A stretch of 64,000 nt of DNA from JARRQB01 sp965368585 (GTDB lineage Bacteria > Pseudomonadota > Gammaproteobacteria > Chromatiales > Chromatiaceae), in the NCBI GenBank assembly GCA_965368585.1, contig CBDUNM010000004.1, forward strand, positions 21,440 to 85,439. The letters are read 5' to 3'. The notes beneath the pieces are model-generated. The model was given only the letters and a program-made list of their open reading frames with translations. It had not been told where the DNA came from and made no database searches. The position numbers and the translations under genes were made by a program. Each line of letters opens with the position of its first letter. Within the stretch, counting starts at the first letter, position 1. Positions 18,172-27,525 of the stretch are shown piece by piece.

Positions 18172-19011
18172 ATGAAAGTACTCGCTACCGACCTGGACAG
18201 AACGCTACTTCCGAATGGCAGTTGGGAGGGTGACGATAAAGCAATCCGCCTGTTCAACGAGTTGACGGAAACACACGGCGTGCTGGTCGTTTACGTGACA
18301 GGACGGAATCTGACGCTGACGGAAAATGCGATACGCGAATTCGGAGTCAGATTTCCCGACGTTCTATGTAGTGATGTCGGCACGTCGATAAGAACTTACG
18401 AGAACGACGAGTGGAAACTGGATGACGGATGGGTGGCTCATGTCAAACGCGCGAGCCCAAGGTGGGATGCGACCGCGGTACGCGCTGCGGTTGCCAAGGT
18501 GGATGGCATGCGGGAACAGGAGCGCGAGCATTTGAATCCGTTCAAGCAAAGCTACTATGTCGAGCATGACAAAAACGACCAAGTGTTAAAAAACGTCGAC
18601 AGACTGGTCAAGGGAAAATTCGATGAAGTCATCGTATACAGCTTCGATTCACAGAACGGCAAGGGGCTTCTGGATTTCCTGCCGGCGAGTGCAACGAAAC
18701 AGACCGCATTGGAATATGTGGCGGAGGAATTCGGCGCTGCGAAGGAGGACGTTGTGTTTTGCGGCGACAGCGGCAACGACATCTTCCCCCTTACAGCCGG
18801 TTTTTGCGGTGTTCTGGTCCGAAATGCCGATGACCAACTGGTTGAGAATGTAAAAGAAGCGATGGACCAAAACCCGGCGCTGAAGGTGTACTTTGCAAAG
18901 GGCGGTTTCAAGGGTTTGAGTGGATACTACACCAGTGGTGTGATTGAAGGGGCGTATCACTATGGACTATTCGATGATGACACGGCGAAACGGCAGAAAC
19001 CGGTCGAATGA
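18172..19011 (+). CDS. HAD-IIB sucrose-phosphatase-like hydrolase
   Basis: A 279-residue cytoplasmic HAD phosphatase. Motif I is ATDLDRTLLPNG, motif II lies in VVYVTGRN, and motif IV is FCGDSGNDIFPL. VGTSIRTYEND is the cap segment typical of sucrose-6-phosphate phosphatase and its mannosyl/glucosyl-3-phosphoglycerate phosphatase relatives. It would release the free disaccharide or glucosylglycerate from its phosphate ester. The matching synthase is not adjacent. I chose the ATG at 18172 because GTGGAG lies 8 bases upstream; the frame is open further back. With the preceding phosphorylase it suggests compatible-solute or storage-sugar turnover. Confidence 0.85.
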   Translation: MKVLATDLDRTLLPNGSWEGDDKAIRLFNELTETHGVLVVYVTGRNLTLTENAIREFGVRFPDVLCSDVGTSIRTYENDEWKLDDGWVAHVKRASPRWDATAVRAAVAKVDGMREQEREHLNPFKQSYYVEHDKNDQVLKNVDRLVKGKFDEVIVYSFDSQNGKGLLDFLPASATKQTALEYVAEEFGAAKEDVVFCGDSGNDIFPLTAGFCGVLVRNADDQLVENVKEAMDQNPALKVYFAKGGFKGLSGYYTSGVIEGAYHYGLFDDDTAKRQKPVE

Positions 19012-19405
19012 CCCCTTCGCCCTGCACCAATGTCTCAGATCAAATAGATTCTAAGGAGCGAGCGAACTGCGCACGGCGTACCGCCGCGCGCACGCCCTTA
19101 TAAATGCTGCGAGACCGCGCATCACTACAGGCGACGTTCCGGCTCCCGTAGACGACGGCAACGAATCGCCACCTGCCTGCCCGACGACCACCTGATTCTG
19201 AACGAACAGACACACTCAAGGCATTCTTCCTGATCGAGTTTTTCGACGTCGATCACCCGTCAAGCCAGTTGACAACCGCTACTATTGAATGGGATTTTGG
19301 TTTAGTATCGGCATCCAAATGCCGGCTGCCTTGCTCCGAACAGCGCCCTCAAAAGCGTTTGCGGCCGGTTTTTCACGGTCGAACGTAATGTAACTTATTG
19401 CACCC
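19012..19405. other. Intergenic region before the catabolic cluster
   Basis: Nearly 400 bases without a gene. TTGACA at 19269-19274 could be a -35 element for the downstream cluster, but the best TA-rich -10 (TAGTAT at 19303) is spaced too far, so the promoter is uncertain. Confidence 0.3.
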
Positions 19406-20926
19406 ATGACTATGATTCAGACAACCAACCAGATTCTAGAAAGCGGTCAAGATCAGGCTATCGCGATTCAAGCTCCGAGTCGCCCCGATTTATCCTATGC
19501 CGCGTTGCGCGAGTTGGCCAGGCGCACCAAAGACACGTTGAATACAGCGGGCATCGGCCAAGGCGATCGCGTTGCGATCGTTTTGCCCAACGGCCCGGAG
19601 ATGGCGACGGCTTTTGTCACAATTGCGGGCGCCGCTACCACCGCGCCGTTGAACCCGGGCTATCGGCAGGAAGAGTTCGAATTCTATCTGGACGACCTTA
19701 ACTCCAAGGCACTGGTTGTCGAGAAAGACAGTGATTCACCGGCGGTCGCGGCGGCCAAAAAACTTGGTATAGGGGTCGTCGAGTTATCCACCTCGGGTGA
19801 TCGCCCGGCGGGCGATTTCGACCTTGAAACCTCGATGAGCGGCGCAGCTGCTGACAGCGGAGACGCCAACCCGGATCATATCGCACTCATCCTGCATACC
19901 TCAGGCACCACCTCGCGACCCAAGATCGTACCCCTGAGTCACGCCAATGTGTGCGCATCTGCAACCAACATAGCGGACACGCTGGCGCTCACTGTTAACG
20001 ACGCGTGTCTGAACATCATGCCCTTGTTTCACATTCACGGCCTGATCGCGGCGGTGCTGTCCTCGCTGCGAGCGGGAGCAAGAATCTACTGCTCGCCGGG
20101 ATTTAACGCTCTCAAGTTCTTCAGCTGGATGGAAGACGCCAAACCGACATGGTACACGGCGGTCCCAACCATGCATCAAGCCATACTCACGCGCGCCTCG
20201 CGCAGCATGGACACGATAAAGGCAGTGCCCCTGCGGTTCGTTCGTTCTTCGTCTTCTTCGTTGCCGCCACAGGTCATGGCGGCGCTGGTGGAAACTTTCG
20301 ATGCACCGGTGATTGAAGCTTACGGAATGACCGAAGCGGCGCACCAAATGGCCAGCAACCCGTTGCCGCCACGCGCGCAGAAACCTGGCACGGTCGGCGT
20401 TGCCGCAGGCCCGGAAGTTGAAATAATGAATGAGGCGGGCGAAATACTGCCGCAGGGACAAGTCGGCGAGATCGTCATTCGAGGCGATAATGTAACCTCG
20501 GGGTACGAAAACAACCCGAAGGCCAACGCCGAGAACTTCACCAACGGTTGGTTTCGTACCGGCGATCAAGGCGTCATCGACGAGGACGGTTATGTTTCGA
20601 TTACAGGACGCCTTAAAGAGATCATAAACCGCGGCGGAGAAAAGATATCGCCGCGCGAAGTCGACGAAGTTCTCATGGATCATCCCGCCGTGCAACAATG
20701 TGTAACCTTCGCCATGCCGCACCCAAAGCTGGGCGAAGAAGTGGCGGCTGCCGTGGTCCTGCATGAAGGCAAGACTGCCGATGAGTCCGACATTCGCAGT
20801 TTCGCCGCAGAACATCTGGCGGATTTCAAGGTGCCCAGAAAAGTGCTGATTCTCGACGAGATACCCAAGGGCGCAACTGGAAAACTGCAACGCATCGGCT
20901 TGGCGGAAAAGTTGGGGCTGGCATAA
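19406..20926 (+). CDS. AMP-dependent acyl-CoA synthetase (oxalyl-CoA synthetase-like)
   Basis: A 506-residue ANL-superfamily ligase that would activate a carboxylic acid with ATP and CoA. Visible motifs are LHTSGTTSRPKIVPLSH (P-loop), EAYGMTEAAHQM, GWFRTGDQG, INRGGEKISPREV and the catalytic lysine in PKGATGKLQR. The overall sequence, including GTTSRPK, MTEAAHQM and the short N-terminus, recalls the Pcs60/AAE3 oxalate-CoA ligase branch. Substrate is therefore probably a small di-acid or 2-oxo-acid, but this is inference. The next gene starts directly after its stop (TAA then ATG), so translation is coupled. It is the first gene of the 19.4-27.5 kb cluster. Confidence 0.85.
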   Translation: MTMIQTTNQILESGQDQAIAIQAPSRPDLSYAALRELARRTKDTLNTAGIGQGDRVAIVLPNGPEMATAFVTIAGAATTAPLNPGYRQEEFEFYLDDLNSKALVVEKDSDSPAVAAAKKLGIGVVELSTSGDRPAGDFDLETSMSGAAADSGDANPDHIALILHTSGTTSRPKIVPLSHANVCASATNIADTLALTVNDACLNIMPLFHIHGLIAAVLSSLRAGARIYCSPGFNALKFFSWMEDAKPTWYTAVPTMHQAILTRASRSMDTIKAVPLRFVRSSSSSLPPQVMAALVETFDAPVIEAYGMTEAAHQMASNPLPPRAQKPGTVGVAAGPEVEIMNEAGEILPQGQVGEIVIRGDNVTSGYENNPKANAENFTNGWFRTGDQGVIDEDGYVSITGRLKEIINRGGEKISPREVDEVLMDHPAVQQCVTFAMPHPKLGEEVAAAVVLHEGKTADESDIRSFAAEHLADFKVPRKVLILDEIPKGATGKLQRIGLAEKLGLA

Positions 20927-21898
20927 ATGAGGATCGCCATCTACGGCGCCGGCGCGATCGGGGGTTATCTTGGCGCCCTGCTGAAAAAATCCGGCATAGA
21001 CGTGTCGCTGATCGCCCGTGGGCCACATCTTGCTGCTATTCAGAATAATGGCTTGGCCCTGGAAATGGGTGGCGAGCGCATCGTCACACATCCGGCGGCA
21101 ACCGAAAACCCGGCCGAACTGGGTGAGCAGGATTTCGTCATCGTATCCCTGAAGGCGCATTCCGCGGTACACATAGTCGATGTCATGCAGCCGTTACTCG
21201 GCAAAGATACTGCGGTTGTGACCGCGGTGAATGGCGTTCCTTGGTGGTACTTCTATCGCTTGGCAGGCCAATGGGAAAACCGCATTATCGAAACGGTCGA
21301 CCCGGGGGGTAAGCAATGGCATGGAATCGGCCCCGAGCGAGCGATCGGGTGCGTAGTCTATCCCGCTTGTGAAATCTCCGAACCAGGTGTGATACAGCAC
21401 ACCTACGGGGACCGCTTTACCCTCGGTGAGGCATCAGGAGAAAAAACCGAGCGCGTGCAGGCGTTGGCGAAGGCCCTGGTCGACGCCGGTCTAAAGGCAC
21501 CGGTGCGCAACATTCGCGACGAAATCTGGGTGAAATTGTGGGGCAACCTGTGTTTCAACCCCTTGAGTGCCCTGACGCACGCGACGCTGGATGTGATTGC
21601 TACTGATCCCGGGACGCGTGCGGTAGCAAAGAATATGATGCTGGAAGCGAAGGAAATCGGTGAAAAACTCGGCGTCCGTTTTCGTATCGACGTCGAGAAG
21701 CGCATCGACGGCGCGGCAGCGGTAGGAGCACACACCACCTCCATGTTGCAGGACCTGCTGCAGGGCAGGCCCATGGAAATCGACGCGCTTGTTACCGCGG
21801 TGCAGGAACTCGGCCGGATTGTCGGAGTGGCAACACCGACCATCGACACCGTTCTGCCCATTGTGCAACAGCGTGCGCGCGTCGCAGGTTGCTACTGA
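20927..21898 (+). CDS. 2-dehydropantoate 2-reductase family oxidoreductase
   Basis: A 323-residue PanE/ApbA-family NADP-dependent dehydrogenase. The N-terminal Rossmann motif is IYGAGAIGGYLGALL. The catalytic Lys/Glu region of the C-terminal domain is visible as EIWVKLWGNLCFNPLSALTH, followed by DLLQGRPMEIDALV. The canonical reaction reduces ketopantoate for CoA synthesis. In this catabolic setting, between an acyl-CoA ligase and a GGT-like enzyme, a paralogue reducing or oxidising another 2-oxo/2-hydroxy acid is more likely. Its ATG immediately follows the ligase stop. Confidence 0.85.
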   Translation: MRIAIYGAGAIGGYLGALLKKSGIDVSLIARGPHLAAIQNNGLALEMGGERIVTHPAATENPAELGEQDFVIVSLKAHSAVHIVDVMQPLLGKDTAVVTAVNGVPWWYFYRLAGQWENRIIETVDPGGKQWHGIGPERAIGCVVYPACEISEPGVIQHTYGDRFTLGEASGEKTERVQALAKALVDAGLKAPVRNIRDEIWVKLWGNLCFNPLSALTHATLDVIATDPGTRAVAKNMMLEAKEIGEKLGVRFRIDVEKRIDGAAAVGAHTTSMLQDLLQGRPMEIDALVTAVQELGRIVGVATPTIDTVLPIVQQRARVAGCY

Positions 21899-21911
21899 GT
21901 ATCAGTCTACC

Positions 21912-23501
21912 GTGCGCAACCTACAGTCTCCTGGTCGCTCGCCGGTGATGAGCACCGAAACGATGGTGGCTACCAGCCAGCCGATGGCGACACAGGTCGC
22001 GCTGCAAATCCTACGCGATGGTGGCAACGCGCTTGATGCCGCGATCGCAGCCAGCGCAACCCTGGCCGTAGTCGAAAGCTATTCGACCGGTATCGGTGGC
22101 GACTGTTTCATCCTTTACCACGAAGCCGCCAGTGGCAAACTGCATGCACTCAACGGCAGCGGTCGATCACCGGCTAAAGCGACCGTCGATACGATCAGGG
22201 CCCGAGGTTACCAAGCCATGCCGGATCAGGGTATTTTGCCGGTCACGGTTCCCGGCGCTGTCGATGCTTGGCATACCGCCAGCAAGGCACTGGGGAACCT
22301 GGAGTTTGCGCAACTGCTGCAACCTGCCATTCACTATGCGGAGCACGGTTACGCCGTCAGCCCGGTGATTGCCAGCCATTGGAAAGCGAACGAAGCGCGG
22401 CTCCTGGCAACCCCGGAGGCGAGCGCCGCCTATCTCGTCGACGGCGCAGCGCCCGTCGCAGGAACGATTCATCGACAACCGGATCTTGCAGCCAGCTTGA
22501 AGCTGATCGCGTCTGCGGGGAGATCGGTATTCTACGAAGGTTCTATCGCTGCAGAGATTGTACGCTTCAGCGATACCCATGACGGACTGCTCACCCTGGA
22601 TGATTTTGCCAATCATCGCTCGGAATGGGTAAGCCCCATCAGCACGTCTTATCGCGGGTATCAGGTGTGCGAAGTTCCGCCCAACGGCCAGGGCATTACG
22701 ACGTTGATGGCGCTCAATATTCTTTCGCAAACCCAGGTGTCACGGCACCCGCATCTGAGCGCTGATCACATTCATCTCTTGAGCGAATCATTTGCCCTGG
22801 CGATGGCGGAGCGCGATCGTTTTGTCGCCGACCCGGCATTCAACGAGCTGCCGTTAGACGCACTGCTGTCGAACGGATTTGCCGCCGGACAATATGCGCG
22901 AATCAACCCTGATCGGGCGAATCCCCAACCAGTTGAATCGGCGTTGCCCAATCACCAGGACACCGTGTATCTGACGGTGATCGACCAGGACCGAAATGCC
23001 TGCTCGTTGATCAACAGCATGTATTATTCCTGGGGCAGCGGCCTGGTCGCCGGCAGTACCGGCATCAATCTGCACAATCGCGGCGGCGGCTTCACCCTTG
23101 AAGACGGGCATTTCAACCGCCTCGAACCGTCAAAAAGGCCGTTACACACCATTATTCCCGCCATGGTGTACCAGAATGATCAACCTGTTTTGAGCTTCGG
23201 CGTCATGGGCGGACAGTATCAGGCGATGGGACAAACCTATGTCTTGTCCAATTGGATCGACTACGGGCTGGATGTCCAGGAATGCATCGACGCAGCCAGG
23301 TTTTTCCTCTACGGCGGGCAGTTGTCTGTTGAATCCGGGATACCCGCAGCGAGCAAGAGCCAACTCGCCAAGATGGGGCACGTTGTTGTCCCCGCCGATA
23401 CACCGCACGGCGGCGGTCAAGCCATATTCATAGACTGGAAGAACGGCACGTTGCACGGCGGCTCCGATCCACGCAAAGACGGCTGCGCAGCCGGATATTA
23501 G
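21912..23501 (+). CDS. Gamma-glutamyltransferase family Ntn-hydrolase
   Basis: About 529 residues. It shows RSPVMSTETMVATSQPMATQ, DGGNALDAAIAASA, STGIGGDCF and GSGRSP at the N-terminal side. The autocleavage/catalytic Thr lies in HQDTVYLTVID, followed by NSMYYSWGSG and GINLHNRGGGF, the family pattern. No signal peptide is visible, so it is probably cytoplasmic, unlike classical periplasmic Ggt. That suits a pathway enzyme hydrolysing a gamma-glutamyl or similar amide/lactam rather than glutathione. The GTG at 21912 keeps the conserved RxPVM segment; an ATG at 21948 would lose it, and neither has a strong ribosome binding site. Confidence 0.85.
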   Translation: MRNLQSPGRSPVMSTETMVATSQPMATQVALQILRDGGNALDAAIAASATLAVVESYSTGIGGDCFILYHEAASGKLHALNGSGRSPAKATVDTIRARGYQAMPDQGILPVTVPGAVDAWHTASKALGNLEFAQLLQPAIHYAEHGYAVSPVIASHWKANEARLLATPEASAAYLVDGAAPVAGTIHRQPDLAASLKLIASAGRSVFYEGSIAAEIVRFSDTHDGLLTLDDFANHRSEWVSPISTSYRGYQVCEVPPNGQGITTLMALNILSQTQVSRHPHLSADHIHLLSESFALAMAERDRFVADPAFNELPLDALLSNGFAAGQYARINPDRANPQPVESALPNHQDTVYLTVIDQDRNACSLINSMYYSWGSGLVAGSTGINLHNRGGGFTLEDGHFNRLEPSKRPLHTIIPAMVYQNDQPVLSFGVMGGQYQAMGQTYVLSNWIDYGLDVQECIDAARFFLYGGQLSVESGIPAASKSQLAKMGHVVVPADTPHGGGQAIFIDWKNGTLHGGSDPRKDGCAAGY

Positions 23502-23518
23502 CTTCTACAGGTAAAACG

Positions 23519-24298
23519 ATGGCAAATTGGGTCCGCTTCGCTCACAACGACCAAATTCTTTTCGGCGTACTCGAAAACGATGTGATCTTTGTTTACGAGG
23601 GCACGTTATTCGGCGGGAATACGCCTTCAGGCAAGGAATTCGCCGCCGCCGACGTGGTGATCTTACCGCCCTGCAAACCTGGCAAGATCATCGCCTTGTG
23701 GAACAACTTCCACGCACTGGCGGAAAAACAAAACAATCGAGTTCCGGATTCACCGCTGTATTTTATCAAGCCTTCGAGCTGCGTCATCGGCCCGGACGGG
23801 TTGATCGTGAAACCGGCGTCGTATGCAGGCAGAATATTCTATGAGGGCGAACTGGGTATCGTGATAGGCAAGACCTGTCGGTCCGTATCTCAAGCGGACG
23901 CCTTGTTTCACGTCAAAGGATATACCTGCGTCAACGATGTCACAGCAATGCAACTGATCCACGAGGACGCATCATTCCAGCAGTGGACGCGAGCCAAGAG
24001 TTTCGACACCTTCGGCGCGCTGGGGCCCACCATCGCCGAGCTTGATGATCCCGCAGGGCTGACGGTGAAGACCTTGGTCAACGGGCGCGAAAGACAGAAC
24101 TACCAAACATCGGACATGATATTTTCGCCGGCAAGCCTGGTCAGTTTGATTTCTCACGACATGACGCTGGAGCCAGGCGATGTGATCGCCTGCGGCACTT
24201 CCCTCGGCGCATTGCCGATGAAGCCGGGAACGGTGGTCGAGATTACTATTGAGGGGATTGGTACACTGAGCAATCGATTTGTTGAACAGGCTGAGTAA
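23519..24298 (+). CDS. Fumarylacetoacetate hydrolase family protein
   Basis: A 259-residue FAH-superfamily enzyme. This family hydrolyses, decarboxylates or isomerises beta-keto acids and related 2-oxo/enol acids with Mg2+. Metal-binding acids are visible in FYEGELGIVIGK (Glu-x-Glu), and in VNDVTAMQLIHEDASF. KSFDTFGALGP and GDVIACGTSLG are the C-terminal signature. It starts 17 bases after the GGT-like gene in the same direction. Together with the neighbouring ligase, reductase and transporter it implies breakdown of an imported organic acid. The exact reaction cannot be assigned. Confidence 0.88.
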   Translation: MANWVRFAHNDQILFGVLENDVIFVYEGTLFGGNTPSGKEFAAADVVILPPCKPGKIIALWNNFHALAEKQNNRVPDSPLYFIKPSSCVIGPDGLIVKPASYAGRIFYEGELGIVIGKTCRSVSQADALFHVKGYTCVNDVTAMQLIHEDASFQQWTRAKSFDTFGALGPTIAELDDPAGLTVKTLVNGRERQNYQTSDMIFSPASLVSLISHDMTLEPGDVIACGTSLGALPMKPGTVVEITIEGIGTLSNRFVEQAE

Positions 24299-24461
24299 TC
24301 CTTGACGGGGATCGGGGAGCGCACTGCCGCTTCCGCTTTACCAACGTTGGCTGCAGTTACAATACGCGTGCTTCGTCTGGTCGCGATACGACCTCGCCAG
24401 GCGGCAGATACGAATAAAACACACGACTATCAACACCATAACCATCGCGGAGGATGGATAG

Positions 24462-25427
24462 ATGTTTAAAAGAACTATTGCAACTTGCGTACTCGGGCTG
24501 GTTTCAATTGGCTTGATGTCAAACGCGGCGGCAGAATGGAAGCCGAGGAAACCTATCGAGTTTGTCATCATGGCAGGCAAAGGCGGGGGCGCTGACAAGA
24601 TGGCGCGCTTGATGCAAACGGTGATAGAAAAGCACAACTTTTCGAGCAAACCGTTCGTTCCCGTGAACAAGCCGGGTGGCTCGGGTGCTGAAGCGCTGAT
24701 CCACATGAAGGGCAAGAAGGGGGACGACCATACCGTGATGGTTACCCTCAACAGTTTCTACACCACACCGTTGCGCCAGCCTGCCTTGGGCGTTGATCCG
24801 CTGAGCTTCGCACCAATCGGGCGTATGGCCGAAGACACCTTCCTCCTGTGGGTCAACTCAGACACGGACATCAAGACCGTCGACGATTTCGTCACAGCGG
24901 CCAAGGCCAAAGGCAGGGATTGGATCATGGCGGGTACCGGCAAGGGCCAGGAGGACGAGCTTCTGACCAATTTTCTGAACCGCGCATACGGTCTGGAGAT
25001 GAAATACGTGCCTTACAAAGGCGGTGGCCGTGTCGCTAAGGAGTTGGCCGGCAACAACGCGCATTCGACTGTCAACAATCCGTCCGAGCAGCTCGGCTTT
25101 TACGAGGCCGGGAAGACTCGTGCGCTGGCGGCCTTCACGCCAGAACGCCTGGAACTGTTTCCCGATGCGCCTACGTTCGAAGAGCTAGGCAAGGATTTCG
25201 TTTACTTCATGCAGCGCAGCGTAGTCGGCGCACCCGGCATGAGCGACGAGGCACAGGCTTACTATCGCGACGTTTTTCAGAAAGTCTACAACTCGGACGA
25301 GTGGCAGGAGTATATGAAAAAGAAGAGCCTGCGCGGCGAATTCCTGACCGGCAACGAACTCAAAGAATACTGGGCTCGCGAACAGGCGGTGCATGAAACC
25401 ATGCTCAAGGAAATCGGCGAAATCTGA
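24462..25427 (+). CDS. tctC: Tripartite tricarboxylate transporter binding protein (TctC/Bug)
   Basis: A 321-residue periplasmic receptor of the TTT family. The signal peptide ends near SNAAAEW (about 25), followed by PIEFVIMAGKGGGADKMARL. It lacks the plain GGxxD seen in many Bug proteins but keeps the lobe architecture and GAPGMSDEAQAYYRD near the C-terminus. A strong GGAGGATGG precedes the ATG. It delivers a carboxylate to the TctBA permease encoded just downstream. The ligand is probably the acid catabolised by the upstream enzymes. Confidence 0.9.
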   Translation: MFKRTIATCVLGLVSIGLMSNAAAEWKPRKPIEFVIMAGKGGGADKMARLMQTVIEKHNFSSKPFVPVNKPGGSGAEALIHMKGKKGDDHTVMVTLNSFYTTPLRQPALGVDPLSFAPIGRMAEDTFLLWVNSDTDIKTVDDFVTAAKAKGRDWIMAGTGKGQEDELLTNFLNRAYGLEMKYVPYKGGGRVAKELAGNNAHSTVNNPSEQLGFYEAGKTRALAAFTPERLELFPDAPTFEELGKDFVYFMQRSVVGAPGMSDEAQAYYRDVFQKVYNSDEWQEYMKKKSLRGEFLTGNELKEYWAREQAVHETMLKEIGEI

Positions 25428-25470
25428 AAGTCCGTCAGACCCAGACTGGACAAGAACTAGAGCCCCGGAC

Positions 25471-25974
25471 ATGACTGTACGCAAAGCTGAAATCGCCATG
25501 GCTATCTTCATGGCGGTTTTCTCTGTCTACTTGATGATCAAGAGTGCCGAGCTGCCCATCGGCTGGATTCCCGGCGAGGGACCCGGCGGCGGCGCCTTCC
25601 CGTTTTGGTTGTCCTTTGGCATGTTGGTCTGCTGCGTGTGGATAATCGTCAACTGGATTCGGAAAGCCAGCCCGCCGTCGAGATCCGAAGAACCGTTTCT
25701 GAGCAAGACGGCGACACGGCTGTTCGTTTTCGGCGCAGGTTCGCTGGCTGTGATGATCGGATTGATCCACGTCATTGGCGTATACGGTTCAACGCCCCTG
25801 TTCATGATTTTCTATATGCGTGTCCTGGGCGGCCACCCGTGGCCGCTAACCTTGCTCATTGCGCTCAGTGTTCCGATTATCACGTTTTTCTTTTTCGAAG
25901 TCGCGCTGACGATCACCTTGCCGAAAGGTTATCTGGAACCCCTGTTCTACCCGCTATACGACGTCTTCCTGTAG
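25471..25974 (+). CDS. tctB: Tripartite tricarboxylate transporter small subunit TctB
   Basis: A 167-residue inner-membrane protein with four predicted helices: IAMAIFMAVFSVYLMIKSA, FPFWLSFGMLVCCVWIIVNW, LFVFGAGSLAVMIGLIHVIG and LTLLIALSVPIITFFFFEVA. WIPGEGPGGGAFPF is the family loop after helix 1. The ORF extends upstream into the end of tctC, but the ATG at 25471 gives the normal size. It sits 43 bases after tctC and 3 bases before tctA. Confidence 0.9.
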   Translation: MTVRKAEIAMAIFMAVFSVYLMIKSAELPIGWIPGEGPGGGAFPFWLSFGMLVCCVWIIVNWIRKASPPSRSEEPFLSKTATRLFVFGAGSLAVMIGLIHVIGVYGSTPLFMIFYMRVLGGHPWPLTLLIALSVPIITFFFFEVALTITLPKGYLEPLFYPLYDVFL

Positions 25975-25977
25975 CCG

Positions 25978-27477
25978 ATGGAAATCTTTCACTTACTGCT
26001 TGAAGGCTTTGCGGTCGCAATCACGCCATTGAATCTGGCGCTGGTGATCGCCGGCTGTACGTTGGGCCTGTTCATCGGCGCGATGCCGGGGCTGGGGTCG
26101 GTCAACGGTGTGGCCATATTGTTGCCCATGACATTCCTGGTTCCACCCACGTCGGCGATCATCTTTCTGGGGGCGATCTACTACGGCGCAATGTATGGCG
26201 GCGCAATCAGTTCCATCATGCTCGGCATACCCGGCGCCTCAACCGCCGTAGCAACCACTTTTGACGGCAGACCGCTCGCGCTGCAAGGCCACGCCGACCG
26301 GGCGCTGGTAGCCGCCGCCATTGCTTCGTTTGTGGGCGGCACGGTTTCGATCATCTTATTCACCATGTTTGCGCCTCCGCTGGCTGACGTAGCATTGAAG
26401 TTTGGGGCACCCGAAGAGTTCGCGTTGATGTTGCTCGCATTTGCGACATTCATCGGCCTGGGCGGGGACGACATCCCCAAGACCCTGTTCTCCATATTCA
26501 TCGGACTGGTCTTCAGCGCCGTCGGGCTGGACATCATCAGCGGTCAGCCACGGCTTATATTCGGCGATATACCCGGCTTTTTTCACGGCATAAATTTTCT
26601 CGTGCTGGCGATAGGGATATACGGCATCGGCGAAATGCTGTGGACACTGGAATCCAGCGAAGGGAAGGTCAAGCTCAGCCAGGCGACCTTGTCGCTCAGA
26701 CGGATTATCGATGCCGTCAAACATATGAAAGGCTCGATAAAGGCAATGACGATCGGTTCTTTTCTCGGCTATTTCGTAGGCATATTGCCTGCCGCCGGCG
26801 CCACGCCGGGTTCATTGATGGCATATGGCATCGCCAAGGCCATTTCGAAGGACCCGGACTCGTTCGGCAAAGGCAACGTGGAGGGCGTGGCGGCACCCGA
26901 ATCCGCAAACAACGCCGCAAGCACGGGTTCGATGCTGCCCATGTTGACGCTCGGCATACCCGGTTCGCCGACTACCGCTATCTTGTTGGGCGGCATGGTC
27001 ATTTGGGGTCTGGAACCCGGACCCATGCTGTTTGTCGAAAGCAAGACCTTCGTATGGGGGCTGATCGCCAGCCTTTACATCGCAAATCTGTTTACGCTGC
27101 TAATCAACATCGCGTTTATTCCCCTGTTCCTCAAGGTTTTGCGGACCCCGTTTACCATTCTTGCGCCGATCATTTTCATCTTGTGTATCGTGGGAGGATT
27201 TGCACCCACTCAGGATATGCATGACGTGTGGCTGATGCTAGTGTTTGGCGTCGTCGGCTATCTGCTGCGCAAACTGGATTACCCGATGGCCCCTGCCGTT
27301 CTGGCGATCGTACTCGGCCCGCTTGCCGAAACGTCCCTGCGCCAGTCACTGCTGATTTCCCACGGTTCTTTCGGCGTGTTTTTCGACCGGCCTATAGCCG
27401 CCGTTATCATCGTGATCTCTTTCGTGCTGTTCTTTCTGCCGGTGTTCGCGCATCTGAAAAAACGGTTCACGCGGTAA
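25978..27477 (+). CDS. tctA: Tripartite tricarboxylate transporter large subunit TctA
   Basis: A 499-residue polytopic permease (about 11-12 helices). It has the family signatures GAMPGLGSVNGVAILLPMTF near the N-terminus and GILPAAGATPGSLMAYGIAK in the middle, plus GVAAPESANNAASTGSMLPM and LTLGIPGSPTTAILLGGM. It would import a carboxylate by cation symport, using TctC as receptor. Length and order C-B-A are standard. This is the last gene of the catabolic cluster; the next gene is convergent. Confidence 0.95.
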   Translation: MEIFHLLLEGFAVAITPLNLALVIAGCTLGLFIGAMPGLGSVNGVAILLPMTFLVPPTSAIIFLGAIYYGAMYGGAISSIMLGIPGASTAVATTFDGRPLALQGHADRALVAAAIASFVGGTVSIILFTMFAPPLADVALKFGAPEEFALMLLAFATFIGLGGDDIPKTLFSIFIGLVFSAVGLDIISGQPRLIFGDIPGFFHGINFLVLAIGIYGIGEMLWTLESSEGKVKLSQATLSLRRIIDAVKHMKGSIKAMTIGSFLGYFVGILPAAGATPGSLMAYGIAKAISKDPDSFGKGNVEGVAAPESANNAASTGSMLPMLTLGIPGSPTTAILLGGMVIWGLEPGPMLFVESKTFVWGLIASLYIANLFTLLINIAFIPLFLKVLRTPFTILAPIIFILCIVGGFAPTQDMHDVWLMLVFGVVGYLLRKLDYPMAPAVLAIVLGPLAETSLRQSLLISHGSFGVFFDRPIAAVIIVISFVLFFLPVFAHLKKRFTR

Positions 27478-27525
27478 CCACCGGCGCCCGAACAAGTACC
27501 AAAGGGCGCTCGGCAAGCAGAGCAG

